Shown here: one piece after another, positions 56,420-64,000 of the stretch
Position numbering within the stretch: position 1 is the stretch's first letter
How the letters are laid out: the number at the start of each line of letters is the position of its first letter
Assembly (NCBI RefSeq): GCF_900290235.1
Contig: NZ_OLMK01000046.1
Span: 62,001-126,000 of the forward strand
DNA length: 64,000 bases
Direction of reading: 5' to 3'
DNA from: Streptomyces sp. MA5143a
GTDB lineage: Bacteria > Actinomycetota > Actinomycetes > Streptomycetales > Streptomycetaceae
The notes under the pieces: generated by a model
Database searches by the model: none
Told to the model about the DNA's origin: nothing
The model's input: only the letters and a program-made list of their open reading frames with translations
Program-made: the position numbers and the translations under genes

Positions 56420-57280
56420 ATGACACCTACGCTCGTGCGGCAGCAACTGCCTCGCCCGGGGACCGCACCCCGTGTGGACCAGTGTGCACGCGCGCGTGAC
56501 TGGGCCGAGATCCAGGAACGGATGCTGGTCCCGCTCTACGAGGCGGTCTACCGCCGGCTCGATGTGGGCACCCGCACCCGGCTGCTGGGCCTCGGCTGCG
56601 GGTCGGGGCTCGCACTGCTCATGGCGGCGTCGCGGGGCGCCGCGGTCACCGGTGTGGACGGGTCGTCGCCCGAGAGAACCGCTCTCGCGCGGGAGCGGCT
56701 GCTGCCGGAGGGATGGGGCGCACGCGCGCGTGCCGACGCCCGCGTCGTGGAGGGTGCTCCCGAGGACGCGGCCCGGGTCCCGGGTTCTCCCCCGTACGAC
56801 GTGGTGACCGCCTTCGAGCCGATCGGCTGTCTGGCCGGGGACTCCGAGGGCCTGGGCGAGCTGCTCGCCCGCGCGACCCCGCTCGCCGGGCGGGGCACCC
56901 CCGTGGTCCTCGCGGGATGGGGTCCCCCCGAGCGCTGCGCCACGTCCACGGTGCTCCGCGTCGCCACCAAGCTCGCCGATCCCCTGCGCGGCACGGGCGG
57001 CTGGCGCCTGGCGCTGCGGGACGACCTGGAGGAGGTGGCCCAGCGGGCCGGCCTCAGGCCGGACGGCTCCGGGCGCGTGGCCTGCCCCTTCGGGTACGCG
57101 AACGTGGACAACGCGGTGCGGGGGCTGCTGTCGACGGGGCTGTTCGACGCGGCGATCGCGGCCACGGACCCGGTCCAGGTGAACAAGGAACTGACCGAGG
57201 CCCTGCACCCGTACCGCCGCCAGGACGGCACGGTGTGGATGCCGAACGTGTTCCGGTATCTGATCGCGCGGACGCCCTGA
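56420..57280 (+). CDS. Class I SAM-dependent methyltransferase
   Basis: This methyltransferase of 286 residues has motif I LLGLGCGSGLALLMAASRGAAVTGVDGS (residues 55-82, with GLGCGSG binding SAM) and the post-I acidic VDGSS. The YDVVTAFEPIGCL region is motif II. The remainder resembles small-molecule methyltransferases of Streptomyces. The substrate is unknown. The ATG at 56420 lies 202 bases from the divergent proS gene, so the two share a control region. It is not coupled to any other gene downstream. Confidence 0.88.
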   Translation: MTPTLVRQQLPRPGTAPRVDQCARARDWAEIQERMLVPLYEAVYRRLDVGTRTRLLGLGCGSGLALLMAASRGAAVTGVDGSSPERTALARERLLPEGWGARARADARVVEGAPEDAARVPGSPPYDVVTAFEPIGCLAGDSEGLGELLARATPLAGRGTPVVLAGWGPPERCATSTVLRVATKLADPLRGTGGWRLALRDDLEEVAQRAGLRPDGSGRVACPFGYANVDNAVRGLLSTGLFDAAIAATDPVQVNKELTEALHPYRRQDGTVWMPNVFRYLIARTP

Positions 57281-57381
57281 GAGGCGCGGACGGCCCCGGC
57301 ATGGGTGCGCTGAGAAGGTCTTCGACACTTTCGGCCGATGCGCGTGTGAATGGTGTGGAGAAAGCGGGACGGGGTGCCTCT

Positions 57382-57395
57382 CACTTCGCGAAGTG
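57382..57395. other. Perfect 14-bp palindrome, role unknown
   Basis: CACTTCGCGAAGTG is self-complementary. It lies about 100 bases after the methyltransferase gene and away from a start codon. It may be an operator for an unrecognised small transcript or a chance element. Confidence 0.3.
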
Positions 57396-57547
57396 GAGCA
57401 CCATCCTCATAGCCTGACGCATCGTCCGGCCGAAACACGCACTCGGATGCCGACAACCACGAAGGTGCCGTCCACGCACGGTACGGGCGCCGCGCGCCAG
57501 GCCACACCCCCCGGCCGACCGCGCGGCGCCGCCGCCACACCTGACAC

Positions 57548-57589
57548 GCCACTGGGGGCGCCCTCCGCTCGGAGGGCGCCCCCAGTGGC
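57548..57589. terminator. Very strong terminator after ffh
   Basis: A perfect 20-base stem (arms 57548-57567 and 57570-57589, with GCGCCCTCCG and CGGAGGGCGC meeting at a 2-base turn) lies 65 bases after the ffh stop. It can end transcription from both sides. Confidence 0.9.
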
Positions 57590-57653
57590 GTCTGCGCGCC
57601 CGGGACCGTACACGGCCGCGAACGCGGCCGGAGCCATCGAACGCGGGCGACCG

Positions 57654-59216
57654 TCAGCCCATGAACTTCTTGAACTCGTCCGGCAGTTCGAAGTCCTGGC
57701 CGGCCTGCTGGCCCGGCAGTCCGAAGGCACCGCCCGCGGCGCCGCCCTGGGCTGCGGCCGCCCGGCGGGCCGCCTCCTCCTGCTCCTGCTGCTTGCGCTT
57801 CATCGGGTTGCCGGAGCGCTGCTTGCCCTTGGCCTGCTTGGGCTGCTTCTTGGACCGGCCGGGGCCACCACCCATGCCGGGGATGCCCGGCATCCCGGGC
57901 ATGCCACCGCCCTGGGCCATGCGGGACATCATCTTGCGGGCCTCGAAGAACCGCTCGACCAGGTTCTTCACCGCGCTGACCTCGACACCGGAACCCTTGG
58001 CGATGCGGGCCCGGCGGGAACCGTTGATGATCGTCGGGTCCTGGCGCTCGCCCGGGGTCATCGACTTGATGATCGCGGCGGTGCGGTCGACGTCGCGCTC
58101 GTCGATGCTGTTGATCTGGTCCTTGATCTGACCCATGCCGGGCAGCATGCCGAGCAGCTTGCTGATGCTGCCCATCTTCCTGACCTGCTCCATCTGGGCC
58201 AGGAAGTCGTCGAGGGTGAAGTCCTGACCCTTCTTGGACGCCAGCTTGGAGGCCATCTTGGCGGCCTCTTCCTGGCTGAAGGTCTTCTCCGCCTGCTCGA
58301 TCAGAGTGAGCAGGTCACCCATGTCGAGGATGCGGGAGGCCATCCGGTCCGGGTGGAACTGGTCGAATTCGTCGAGCTTCTCGCCGTTCGACGCGAACAT
58401 GATCGGCTTGCCGGTGACCTGGCGGATCGACAGGGCGGCACCACCGCGGGCGTCACCGTCGAGCTTGGAGAGCACCACGCCGTCGAAGCCGACGCCGTCG
58501 CGGAAGGCCTCCGCGGTGTTGACCGCGTCCTGACCGATCATCGCGTCGACGACGAAGAGGATCTCGTCCGGGGAGACGGCGTCCCTGATGTCCGCCGCCT
58601 GCTGCATCATCTCCTGGTCGATGCCCAGACGACCGGCGGTGTCGACGACCACGATGTCGTGGACCTTCGACTTCGCGAACTCGATGGAGTCCTTGGCGAC
58701 CTTGACCGGGTCGCCCACGCCGTTGCCCGGCTCGGGGGCGTAGACCGCCACACCCGCGCGCTCGGCGACGACGCTCAGCTGGTTCACCGCGTTCGGCCGC
58801 TGGAGGTCACAGGCGACCAGCAGCGGGGAGTGGCCCTGCTCCTTCAGCCACCGGCCGAGCTTGCCCGCGAGGGTCGTCTTACCGGCACCCTGGAGACCCG
58901 CGAGCATGATCACGGTCGGCGGGTTCTTGGCGAAGCGGAGGCGGCGGGTCTCGCCACCGAGGATCCCGACCAGCTCCTCGTTGACGATCTTGAGGACCTG
59001 CTGGGCGGGGTTGAGCGCCTTGGAGACCTCGGCGCCGAGCGCCCGCTCCTTGACGTTCTTGATGAAGCCCCGGACGACCGGCAGCGCCACGTCCGCCTCG
59101 AGGAGCGCGATGCGGATCTCGCGTGCCGTGGCGTCGATGTCCGCCTCGGAGAGGCGCCCCTTGCCGCGCAGGTTCTTGAAAGTCGCTGAGAGGCGATCGG
59201 AGAGCGTATCGAACAC
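57654..59216 (-). CDS. ffh: Signal recognition particle protein Ffh
   Basis: This SRP54/Ffh GTPase of 520 residues binds signal sequences of nascent membrane and secreted proteins with 4.5S RNA. The N domain is followed by the G domain with GLQGAGKTT (P-loop), DTAGRLGID, SKLDGDARGG and the RDAVSPDEILFVVDAMIGQDA segment. The M domain is Met-rich with a GGGMPGMPGIPGMGG linker and a Lys-rich tail (KGKQRSGNPMKRK). The start is a GTG at 59216 after GGACCGACACC. It is separated from glnD by a terminator and so is probably transcribed on its own. Confidence 0.95.
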   Translation of the reverse strand: MFDTLSDRLSATFKNLRGKGRLSEADIDATAREIRIALLEADVALPVVRGFIKNVKERALGAEVSKALNPAQQVLKIVNEELVGILGGETRRLRFAKNPPTVIMLAGLQGAGKTTLAGKLGRWLKEQGHSPLLVACDLQRPNAVNQLSVVAERAGVAVYAPEPGNGVGDPVKVAKDSIEFAKSKVHDIVVVDTAGRLGIDQEMMQQAADIRDAVSPDEILFVVDAMIGQDAVNTAEAFRDGVGFDGVVLSKLDGDARGGAALSIRQVTGKPIMFASNGEKLDEFDQFHPDRMASRILDMGDLLTLIEQAEKTFSQEEAAKMASKLASKKGQDFTLDDFLAQMEQVRKMGSISKLLGMLPGMGQIKDQINSIDERDVDRTAAIIKSMTPGERQDPTIINGSRRARIAKGSGVEVSAVKNLVERFFEARKMMSRMAQGGGMPGMPGIPGMGGGPGRSKKQPKQAKGKQRSGNPMKRKQQEQEEAARRAAAAQGGAAGGAFGLPGQQAGQDFELPDEFKKFMG

Positions 59217-59316
59217 GGCGGTGTCGGTCCTCGGAGTCGGGGGCAGTCTGACGTGCCCTCCAGGGTATCTGTCTGGGTGTGGTCGGGTCTCCACCCCTGT
59301 GGACAACAGTGCCCGG

Positions 59317-59356
59317 CCCGGGGTCACGGAGCAGGTCGCGGCCCCGTGACCCCGGG
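59317..59356 (-). terminator. Terminator after glnD
   Basis: Perfect 13-base arms CCCGGGGTCACGG (59317-59329) and CCGTGACCCCGGG (59344-59356) with a 14-base loop lie immediately after the glnD stop. It ends the amtB-glnK-glnD operon before ffh. Confidence 0.88.
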
Positions 59357-59358
59357 GT

Positions 59359-61827
59359 TCAGCCGCGCAGCGTCTCCTCCAGTTTCCGCGCCACGGAGGC
59401 CGCGTCGTCGCCCGGGAGGGGGGCGCCGTCACGGCCGGTGACGTAGAAGGCGTCCACCGCGTTGGCGCCGAGCGTGCTGACGTGGGCGCTGCGCACCCGC
59501 ACGCGCGCGTCCTCCAGGGCCCGCCCGATGCGGTGCAGCAGGCCCGGGGCGTCCTGGGCGCGGACCTCGATGACCGTGGCGTGCCGGGAGGCGGCCGCGG
59601 CCACCGTGACGCGCGGCGGGGGCGCGACCACGCCCCGGCGCCGGGGGTAGGCGGCGTCACGCTCGGCGAGCCGTCCCGCGATGTCCAGCGAGCCCTCCAG
59701 GGCGCGTACGAGGTCGGCGCGGAGCCGGGCCGCCTGCGGCAGCGAGCCGTACTCGGCGGCCACCCGCCAGTCCAGCAGCAGGACGGAGCCCTCGACGCCG
59801 TCCGGCAGGTCGAGCGCCCGGAGCTCCGCCGTGCGCACCGTGAGCCGGTGCATGGCGAGGACACCGGCGACGGCGGGCAGGACGCCCGGCTGGTCGGGCA
59901 CGGCGATGAGGAGCTCCACGCCGAGCGGCTCCGGGTCGGCCTTCTCGTCCTTCTCACCCCCGTCGTCGCTGTCCTCCGCCGGCGCCTCCGTCTGCGCGCG
60001 CAGCGACAGCACGGGCCCGCCGGTGCGGAACGCCTCGACGGCGAGCCGCTCCTGTTCCGCGGTGGGCGCGGCGGGCTCCGGCTCCGCCGGGACGTCCCCG
60101 GCGAACAGCGCGGCGACCCGCTGGACCAGGTCGGAGACGAGCGAGGCCCGCCACGACGACCAGGCGGCCGGCCCGGTCGCCAGGGCGTCCGACTCGGTGA
60201 GGGCGTGCAGCAGTTCGAGGGTGCCCGGTGACCCGACGGCCTCGGCCACGGACCGCACGGTGGCCGGGTCCTCCAGGTCACGCCGGGTGGCGGTGTCGAC
60301 GAGCAGCAGGTGGTGGCGGACGAGGGTGGCGAGCACGGCCACGTCCTCACGGTCGAAGCCGATCCTGGCCGCCACGTCCTTGGCGATGATCTCCCCTGCC
60401 ACGGAGTGGTCGCCGGGCCAGCCCTTGCCGATGTCGTGCAGCAGCGCGGCGACGAGGAGGAGGTCGGGCCGGTGGACCCGGCGGGTCAGCGCGGAGGCGC
60501 GGACGGCGGTCTCGATGAGATGCCGGTCGACGGTCCAGATGTGGACGGCGTTGCGCTGCGGGCGGCAGCGGACCCGCTCCCAGTCGGGCAGCAGGCGGGT
60601 GATGAGCCCCTCGGCCTCCAGGGCCTCCCAGACGTCGACGGTCGGCCGCCCGGACCCCAGCAGGGTGACGAGCTGCTCCCTCGCCTCGGCGGGCCAGGGC
60701 GTGGGCAGCGGGCGGGCGGTGGCCGCGAGCCGTCGTACGGCGTGCAGGGACAGCGGCAGTCCGGCCTGGGCCGCCGCGGCGGCGGCGCGCAGCGGCAGCA
60801 CCGGGTCGCGTTCGGGCCGGGCGGCGCGCGCGAGCACGACCTCGCCGTCCTGTTCGACCACGCCCTCGGCCAGCGGTGACCGCTCGGCGACCGGCTTGCC
60901 ACCGCCGAGCATGGCGCGCAGCCGGGGCCGCACGGCGCGCGAACGCAGCACGCGCCCCACTTCGCGCCAGGTGACATCGCTGGCGTACGAGATGACCCGC
61001 GCCGCCTCGTACACCTGGCGCAGCAGGGTGTCGGCGTCCAGCAGCCCGAGGTCGGCCGCGACCTGGTCCTGCTCCTGGAGCGCGAGCCGGTCGGTCGCGC
61101 GCCCGGTGGTGAGGTGCAGCGCGTCCCGTACGTCGAGGAGGCGGCGCCGGGCGTCGGCGAGCCCCTCGCGCGGGGCGTCGGCGAGCCACGAGGCGGCGAC
61201 CGCGCGGAGGGCGGTGGCGTCGCGCAGCCCGCCGCGCGCCTCCTTCAGGTCGGGTTCGAGGAGGTACTGCAGCTCCCCCTGCCGCTCGGCGCGCTCGGCG
61301 CACAGCTCCTGGAGTTCGGGGAGGCGTTTGGGCGCCTGGTTGCGCCAGTCGGCGAGGACGGCGGTGCGCAGTCCGGCGGTGAGCCCGAGGTCACCGGCGA
61401 GATGCCGGGCGTCCAGCAGCCCCAGCTGCACCTTGAGGTCCTCGGCGGCGGTCTTGCGTGCCTCGGCGGGGGTGCGGACCGAGTGGTCGAGGGCGAGCCC
61501 CAGGTCCCAGACCGGGTACCAGATGCGGTCGGCGAGGGCGGCCACGGCCTTGTCGTCGGAGCCGTCGTGCAGGAGCAGCAGATCGAGGTCGCTGCGGGGG
61601 GACAGCTCGCCGCGCCCGTATCCGCCGACGGCGACGAGTGAGGCGCCGCGCAGCTCGCCGGCGCCCGCGCCGAAGAGTCCGGCGAGCCAGTCGTCGGTCA
61701 GCTCGGCGAGGGCGGCACGGCGCGGCGGCCCGGACCGCGCCTCCTCCTGGAGGAGGCGCAGCCGGGCCGCCGCGTAGCCGCTGGGTCCCGAGTCCTCTGC
61801 ATCCGTACGTACGTCCGTACTCGTCAC
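59359..61827 (-). CDS. glnD: PII uridylyl/adenylyltransferase GlnD
   Basis: This large nucleotidyltransferase of 822 residues modifies the PII protein GlnK. In Streptomyces the GlnD homologue adenylylates Tyr51 of GlnK. The N-terminal transferase domain has VAVGGYGRGELSPRSDLDLLLLHDGSDD (the catalytic GGYGRxxLxPxSDxDL pattern), followed by a linker, the HD hydrolase domain (LLHDIGKGWPGDHS) and two C-terminal ACT domains near 640-720 and 750-820 that sense glutamine. All domains are complete. The GTG at 61827 lies 26 bases after glnK. It is the last gene of the GlnR-controlled operon. Confidence 0.94.
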   Translation of the reverse strand: MTSTDVRTDAEDSGPSGYAAARLRLLQEEARSGPPRRAALAELTDDWLAGLFGAGAGELRGASLVAVGGYGRGELSPRSDLDLLLLHDGSDDKAVAALADRIWYPVWDLGLALDHSVRTPAEARKTAAEDLKVQLGLLDARHLAGDLGLTAGLRTAVLADWRNQAPKRLPELQELCAERAERQGELQYLLEPDLKEARGGLRDATALRAVAASWLADAPREGLADARRRLLDVRDALHLTTGRATDRLALQEQDQVAADLGLLDADTLLRQVYEAARVISYASDVTWREVGRVLRSRAVRPRLRAMLGGGKPVAERSPLAEGVVEQDGEVVLARAARPERDPVLPLRAAAAAAQAGLPLSLHAVRRLAATARPLPTPWPAEAREQLVTLLGSGRPTVDVWEALEAEGLITRLLPDWERVRCRPQRNAVHIWTVDRHLIETAVRASALTRRVHRPDLLLVAALLHDIGKGWPGDHSVAGEIIAKDVAARIGFDREDVAVLATLVRHHLLLVDTATRRDLEDPATVRSVAEAVGSPGTLELLHALTESDALATGPAAWSSWRASLVSDLVQRVAALFAGDVPAEPEPAAPTAEQERLAVEAFRTGGPVLSLRAQTEAPAEDSDDGGEKDEKADPEPLGVELLIAVPDQPGVLPAVAGVLAMHRLTVRTAELRALDLPDGVEGSVLLLDWRVAAEYGSLPQAARLRADLVRALEGSLDIAGRLAERDAAYPRRRGVVAPPPRVTVAAAASRHATVIEVRAQDAPGLLHRIGRALEDARVRVRSAHVSTLGANAVDAFYVTGRDGAPLPGDDAASVARKLEETLRG

Positions 61828-61853
61828 CCAGTGACTCCTGTTCTTCTGTGCGG

Positions 61854-62192
61854 TCAGAGCGCGTCCGGGCCGCGCTCGCCCGTCCGGACCCGTACGGCCG
61901 TCTCGACCGGGAGGGACCAGACCTTGCCGTCACCGATCTTGCCGGTGCGGGCGGCCTTGACGATGACGTCGATCAACTGCTCGGCGTCGTCGTCCTCGGC
62001 CAGTACCTCGATCCGGATCTTGGGAACCAGGTCCACCGTGTACTCGGCGCCGCGGTACACCTCGGTGTGTCCCCGCTGCCGACCGTACCCACTGGCCTCG
62101 GTGACCGTAAGTCCGTGCACCCCGAAGGCCTGCAGCGCTTCCTTGATCTCGTCGAGCCGGTGGGGCTTGACGACGGCGGTGATCAGCTTCAT
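61854..62192 (-). CDS. glnK: Nitrogen regulatory protein PII (GlnK)
   Basis: This PII protein of 112 residues is a trimeric sensor of ATP/ADP and 2-oxoglutarate. It has MKLITAVVKPHRLDEIKEAL, the T-loop with Tyr51 in GAEYTVD (site of nucleotidylation by GlnD), VDVIVKAARTGKIGDGKVW and the RTGE end. It should bind AmtB and control ammonium uptake. The ATG overlaps the amtB stop as ATGA, so the two are coupled. glnD follows after 26 bases. Confidence 0.96.
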   Translation of the reverse strand: MKLITAVVKPHRLDEIKEALQAFGVHGLTVTEASGYGRQRGHTEVYRGAEYTVDLVPKIRIEVLAEDDDAEQLIDVIVKAARTGKIGDGKVWSLPVETAVRVRTGERGPDAL

Positions 62193-63484
62193 GCCTCGAC
62201 CTTCTTGCTCTGGGTGGCGGCGGCGACGGTGCTCGTGACGCCGGAGGAGATGTGCGAACCGGCGGCCGAGCTGAAGTCGTACGCGGTCTCGGCGTGCTGG
62301 GTCTGGTCGACCCCGGTGATCTCGTCCTCCTCGGAGGCGCGGAAGCCGATCGTCTTCTGGATGGCGAAGGCGATGATCCAGGTCACCACGAAGGTGTAGC
62401 CCATGACGGAGAAGGCGCCCGTGGCCTGCTTGCCGAACTGGTCGAGACCGCCCACACCGCCGGTGGCCAGGAAGCCGACCATCAGGGTGCCGATGACACC
62501 GCCGACCAGGTGGACGCCGACGACGTCGAGGGAGTCGTCGTAGCCGAGCTTGTACTTGAGGCTGACGGCCCAGGAGCAGACGGCACCGGCGACGACACCG
62601 ATGAGGATGGCGCCGAAGGCGTTCACGTGACCACCGGACGGGGTGATCGCGACGAGGCCGGCGACGGCGCCGGAGCAGGCACCGAGGGTGGTGAACGCGC
62701 CGTGGCGGATGCGCTCGTAGATCAGCCAGCCGATGATGGCCGCGGCGGTCGCGACCTGCGTGTTGATCGCCATGCGGGCGGTGGTGCCGTCGACACCGAG
62801 CCATGAACCGGCGTTGAAGCCGAACCAGCCGAACCACAGCAGGGCGGTGCCGATCAGGACCAGCGGCAGGCTGTGCGGCCGCATCGGGTCCTTCTTGAAG
62901 CCGATCCGCTTGCCCACCACGAGGACCGCCGCGAGCGCGCCGATACCGGCGTTGATGTGGACCGCGGTACCACCGGCGAAGTCGATGACACCCATGTCGA
63001 AGAGCCAGCCGCCGGGCGCCCAGACCCAGTGCGCGACCGGGAAGTACGCCAGGGTGACCCAGAGCGCGACGAAGACCATCCAGGCGCTGAACTTGACGCG
63101 GTCCGCGAGGGCGCCGCTCATCAGGGCCGGGGTGATCACCGCGAACAGCATCTGGAAGAGGATGAACGAGAACGCGGCGATCTGGTGCGGTTCGCCCTTG
63201 GCGTTGGTGACGAAGCTGTCGACCGTGCTCGTGACGTCGATGCCCTTGAGGCCGATGGCGTCGAAGTTGCCGATGAAGTGGCCGACGTCACCGCTGAAGG
63301 CGAGCGAGTAGCCGAACAACACCCACAGGATGCTGACGATGCCCAACGAGATGAAGGACATCATCAGCATGTTCAGCACGCTCTTGGCCCGGACCATGCC
63401 GCCGTAGAAGAGCGCCAGGCCAGGCGTCATCACCATGACGAGCGCCGCGCTGATCAATACGAATCCGGTATCTGTGCCGTTCAA
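62189..63484 (-). CDS. amtB: Ammonium transporter AmtB
   Basis: This ammonium channel of 431 residues has 11 membrane segments. It shows GYSLAFSGDVG, FALWVTLAYFPVAHWVW, GDFAGGTAVHINAG (the pattern DFAGGTVVHI), GWFGFNAGS and VGGVIGTLMVG, including the pore His pair (His in VHINAG and VGVHLVGG). The C-terminal part contains GFRASEEDEITGVDQTQHAETAYDF, which contacts GlnK. The start is a TTG at 63484, nine bases after GAGGAG; I see no ATG or GTG with similar support. A GlnR-type operator lies about 100-140 bases upstream. Expression should rise under nitrogen limitation. Confidence 0.94.
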   Translation of the reverse strand: MNGTDTGFVLISAALVMVMTPGLALFYGGMVRAKSVLNMLMMSFISLGIVSILWVLFGYSLAFSGDVGHFIGNFDAIGLKGIDVTSTVDSFVTNAKGEPHQIAAFSFILFQMLFAVITPALMSGALADRVKFSAWMVFVALWVTLAYFPVAHWVWAPGGWLFDMGVIDFAGGTAVHINAGIGALAAVLVVGKRIGFKKDPMRPHSLPLVLIGTALLWFGWFGFNAGSWLGVDGTTARMAINTQVATAAAIIGWLIYERIRHGAFTTLGACSGAVAGLVAITPSGGHVNAFGAILIGVVAGAVCSWAVSLKYKLGYDDSLDVVGVHLVGGVIGTLMVGFLATGGVGGLDQFGKQATGAFSVMGYTFVVTWIIAFAIQKTIGFRASEEDEITGVDQTQHAETAYDFSSAAGSHISSGVTSTVAAATQSKKVEA

Positions 63485-63822
63485 TGCCGGTATCTCCTCA
63501 TGGTCGGAACGGCCCGTGCGGATGCTGAAGCCTGGGGGAGCTCTCGGGGAGGGCCGACTGTGCTGAGGAGACTGGCGCAGCACCGTTTCACGGGGAGATT
63601 GGAATTGTTTCCCGCACGTGACGAACCCGCATGTCGCGTTACAGACAGGTGAAACGCAGGTCGCACCCGTTTGATCCCCCGCAGGGCCCGGCACCTGCGG
63701 AGGCTTCCGGGGCTACCGGCTTCGTATCCGATGGAACTGCGGCACGGACCGACCGCGGCCGGGGGAGCGTGTGCACCCGCCCCCGCCCGGCCGCGGTTCG
63801 TCCTACCGGCTCAGCGGCCCGA
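63485..63822. other. amtB control region
   Basis: This 338-base stretch lies between amtB and the next minus-strand gene. It contains the GlnR-type operator at 63585-63622. I see no gene in any frame. Confidence 0.55.
63585..63622 (-). promoter_or_regulatory. GlnR-type operator upstream of amtB
   Basis: On the minus strand the sequence is GTCAC, 6 bases, GAAAC, 6 bases, AATCT, 6 bases, GAAAC. The actinobacterial GlnR consensus is GTnAC-n6-GAAAC-n6-GTnAC-n6-GAAAC; three of four boxes match and all spacers are exactly six. It lies 101-138 bases before the amtB start. It should bring GlnR-dependent activation of amtB-glnK-glnD in nitrogen limitation. Confidence 0.82.
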
Positions 63823-64000
63823 TCAGCGCTTGACGCAGACCTTGACGGTCTTGGTCCAGGAGTCGGAATTGGCCCCGACGTACGCCGTGGCCTCGGGACG
63901 CACGGAGAGGCACAGCTTCTCCGCCTTGAGGGAGACGCGGACCATTCCGTCGAAGCTCGCCGGACGGCCGCTGTTGCTCTGGACGTACTTCCACGAGTTC
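63823..64000 (-). CDS. C-terminus of a small secreted protein, partial
   Basis: Only the last 58 codons and the TGA are in the window. In the frame read from the minus strand it encodes NSWKYVQSNSG, then VRVSLKAEKLCLSVRPEATAYVG and an ending SWTKTVKVCVKR. The spacing of Cys, aromatic residues and short strands is that of small secreted beta-rich proteins of Streptomyces. The start and any signal peptide lie outside. No function can be given. It is likely transcribed from its own promoter outside the window. Confidence 0.6.
   Translation of the reverse strand, partial: NSWKYVQSNSGRPASFDGMVRVSLKAEKLCLSVRPEATAYVGANSDSWTKTVKVCVKR

Larger units (their letters stand above)
57281..57653. other. Intergenic region after the methyltransferase gene
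   Basis: This 373-base gap between convergent genes holds the palindrome CACTTCGCGAAGTG at 57382-57395 and the very strong ffh terminator at 57548-57589. Otherwise I see no gene. Confidence 0.55.

Noticed and set aside
63803..63994. A 63-codon minus-strand frame at the right end
   Set aside because: It is an alternative frame. The neighbouring frame to 64000 encodes a normal secreted-protein C-terminus with Cys and aromatic pattern and G/C third positions.

Overview
The window is a high-GC chromosomal segment of a Streptomyces-type actinomycete. This follows from the sporulation sigma factor gene whiG, four tandem type I signal peptidases of the sipW-X-Y-Z type, the rpsB-tsf-pyrH-frr-cdsA block, the rpsP-khpA-rimM-trmD-rplS block, the amtB-glnK-glnD operon followed by ffh, an LAETG sortase substrate, and abundant GTG/TTG starts with GC-rich third positions. 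I see no rRNA, tRNA, CRISPR array, transposase, integrase or origin. The left half is catabolic and accessory, and the right half is mostly housekeeping.

Region by region. 1-5.3 kb (minus): a polyamine block with an aldehyde dehydrogenase, then PotD-A-B-C transporter genes. potB carries a clear one-base frameshift and potC runs off the edge. 5.4-12.5 kb: NADAR protein, a repeat-bearing DUF4190 membrane protein, adenosine deaminase, glycerophosphodiesterase, a small membrane protein behind a G-run array, YceI, and a divergent SnoaL/PadR pair. 12.6-18.4 kb: GDSL esterase and a second polyamine block (a second PotD-like lipoprotein without its own permease, a second aldehyde dehydrogenase, an Lrp/AsnC regulator and a class III aminotransferase). 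Together the two blocks fit uptake of putrescine/spermidine, transamination to an aminoaldehyde and oxidation to GABA-type acids. 18.5-23.7 kb: a two-gene ABC exporter with a repeat-expanded ATPase tail, VOC protein, LOG-type protein and an LAETG surface protein. 23.8-28.6 kb (minus): a DinB-like/MDMPI protein and a thiamine transporter thiB-thiP-thiQ under a TPP riboswitch with a strong hairpin before thiB. 28.7-34.6 kb: rlmN, a small membrane-anchored protein, a large secreted subtilase and an SRPBCC protein. rlmN and the subtilase both end in short tandem repeats that duplicate their own stop codon.

34.7-39.5 kb (minus): rpsB, tsf, pyrH, frr, cdsA. 40-46.7 kb: M23 peptidase, TetR regulator, whiG, dprA, a ComM-type AAA ATPase, YraN and DUF2469. 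46.7-53.6 kb (minus): Nudix, sipZ-Y-X-W, rplS, trmD, rimM, khpA, rpsP, several coupled by TGATG or ATGA overlaps. 53.9-57.3 kb: an SprT-like zinc protein, a eukaryote/archaeal-type prolyl-tRNA synthetase and a methyltransferase. 57.6-63.5 kb (minus): ffh, glnD, glnK, amtB, with a GlnR-type operator upstream of amtB. The window ends in the C-terminus of a small secreted protein.

No undescribed defence or biosynthetic system is evident. The most distinctive signals are the many short tandem arrays (in-frame in proteins, across stop codons, and G-rich upstream of genes), the potB frameshift, the probable extra prolyl-tRNA synthetase and the 140-base sipX/sipY coding overlap. Start codons were chosen by ribosome-binding site, operon overlap and signal-peptide logic and are noted where uncertain.
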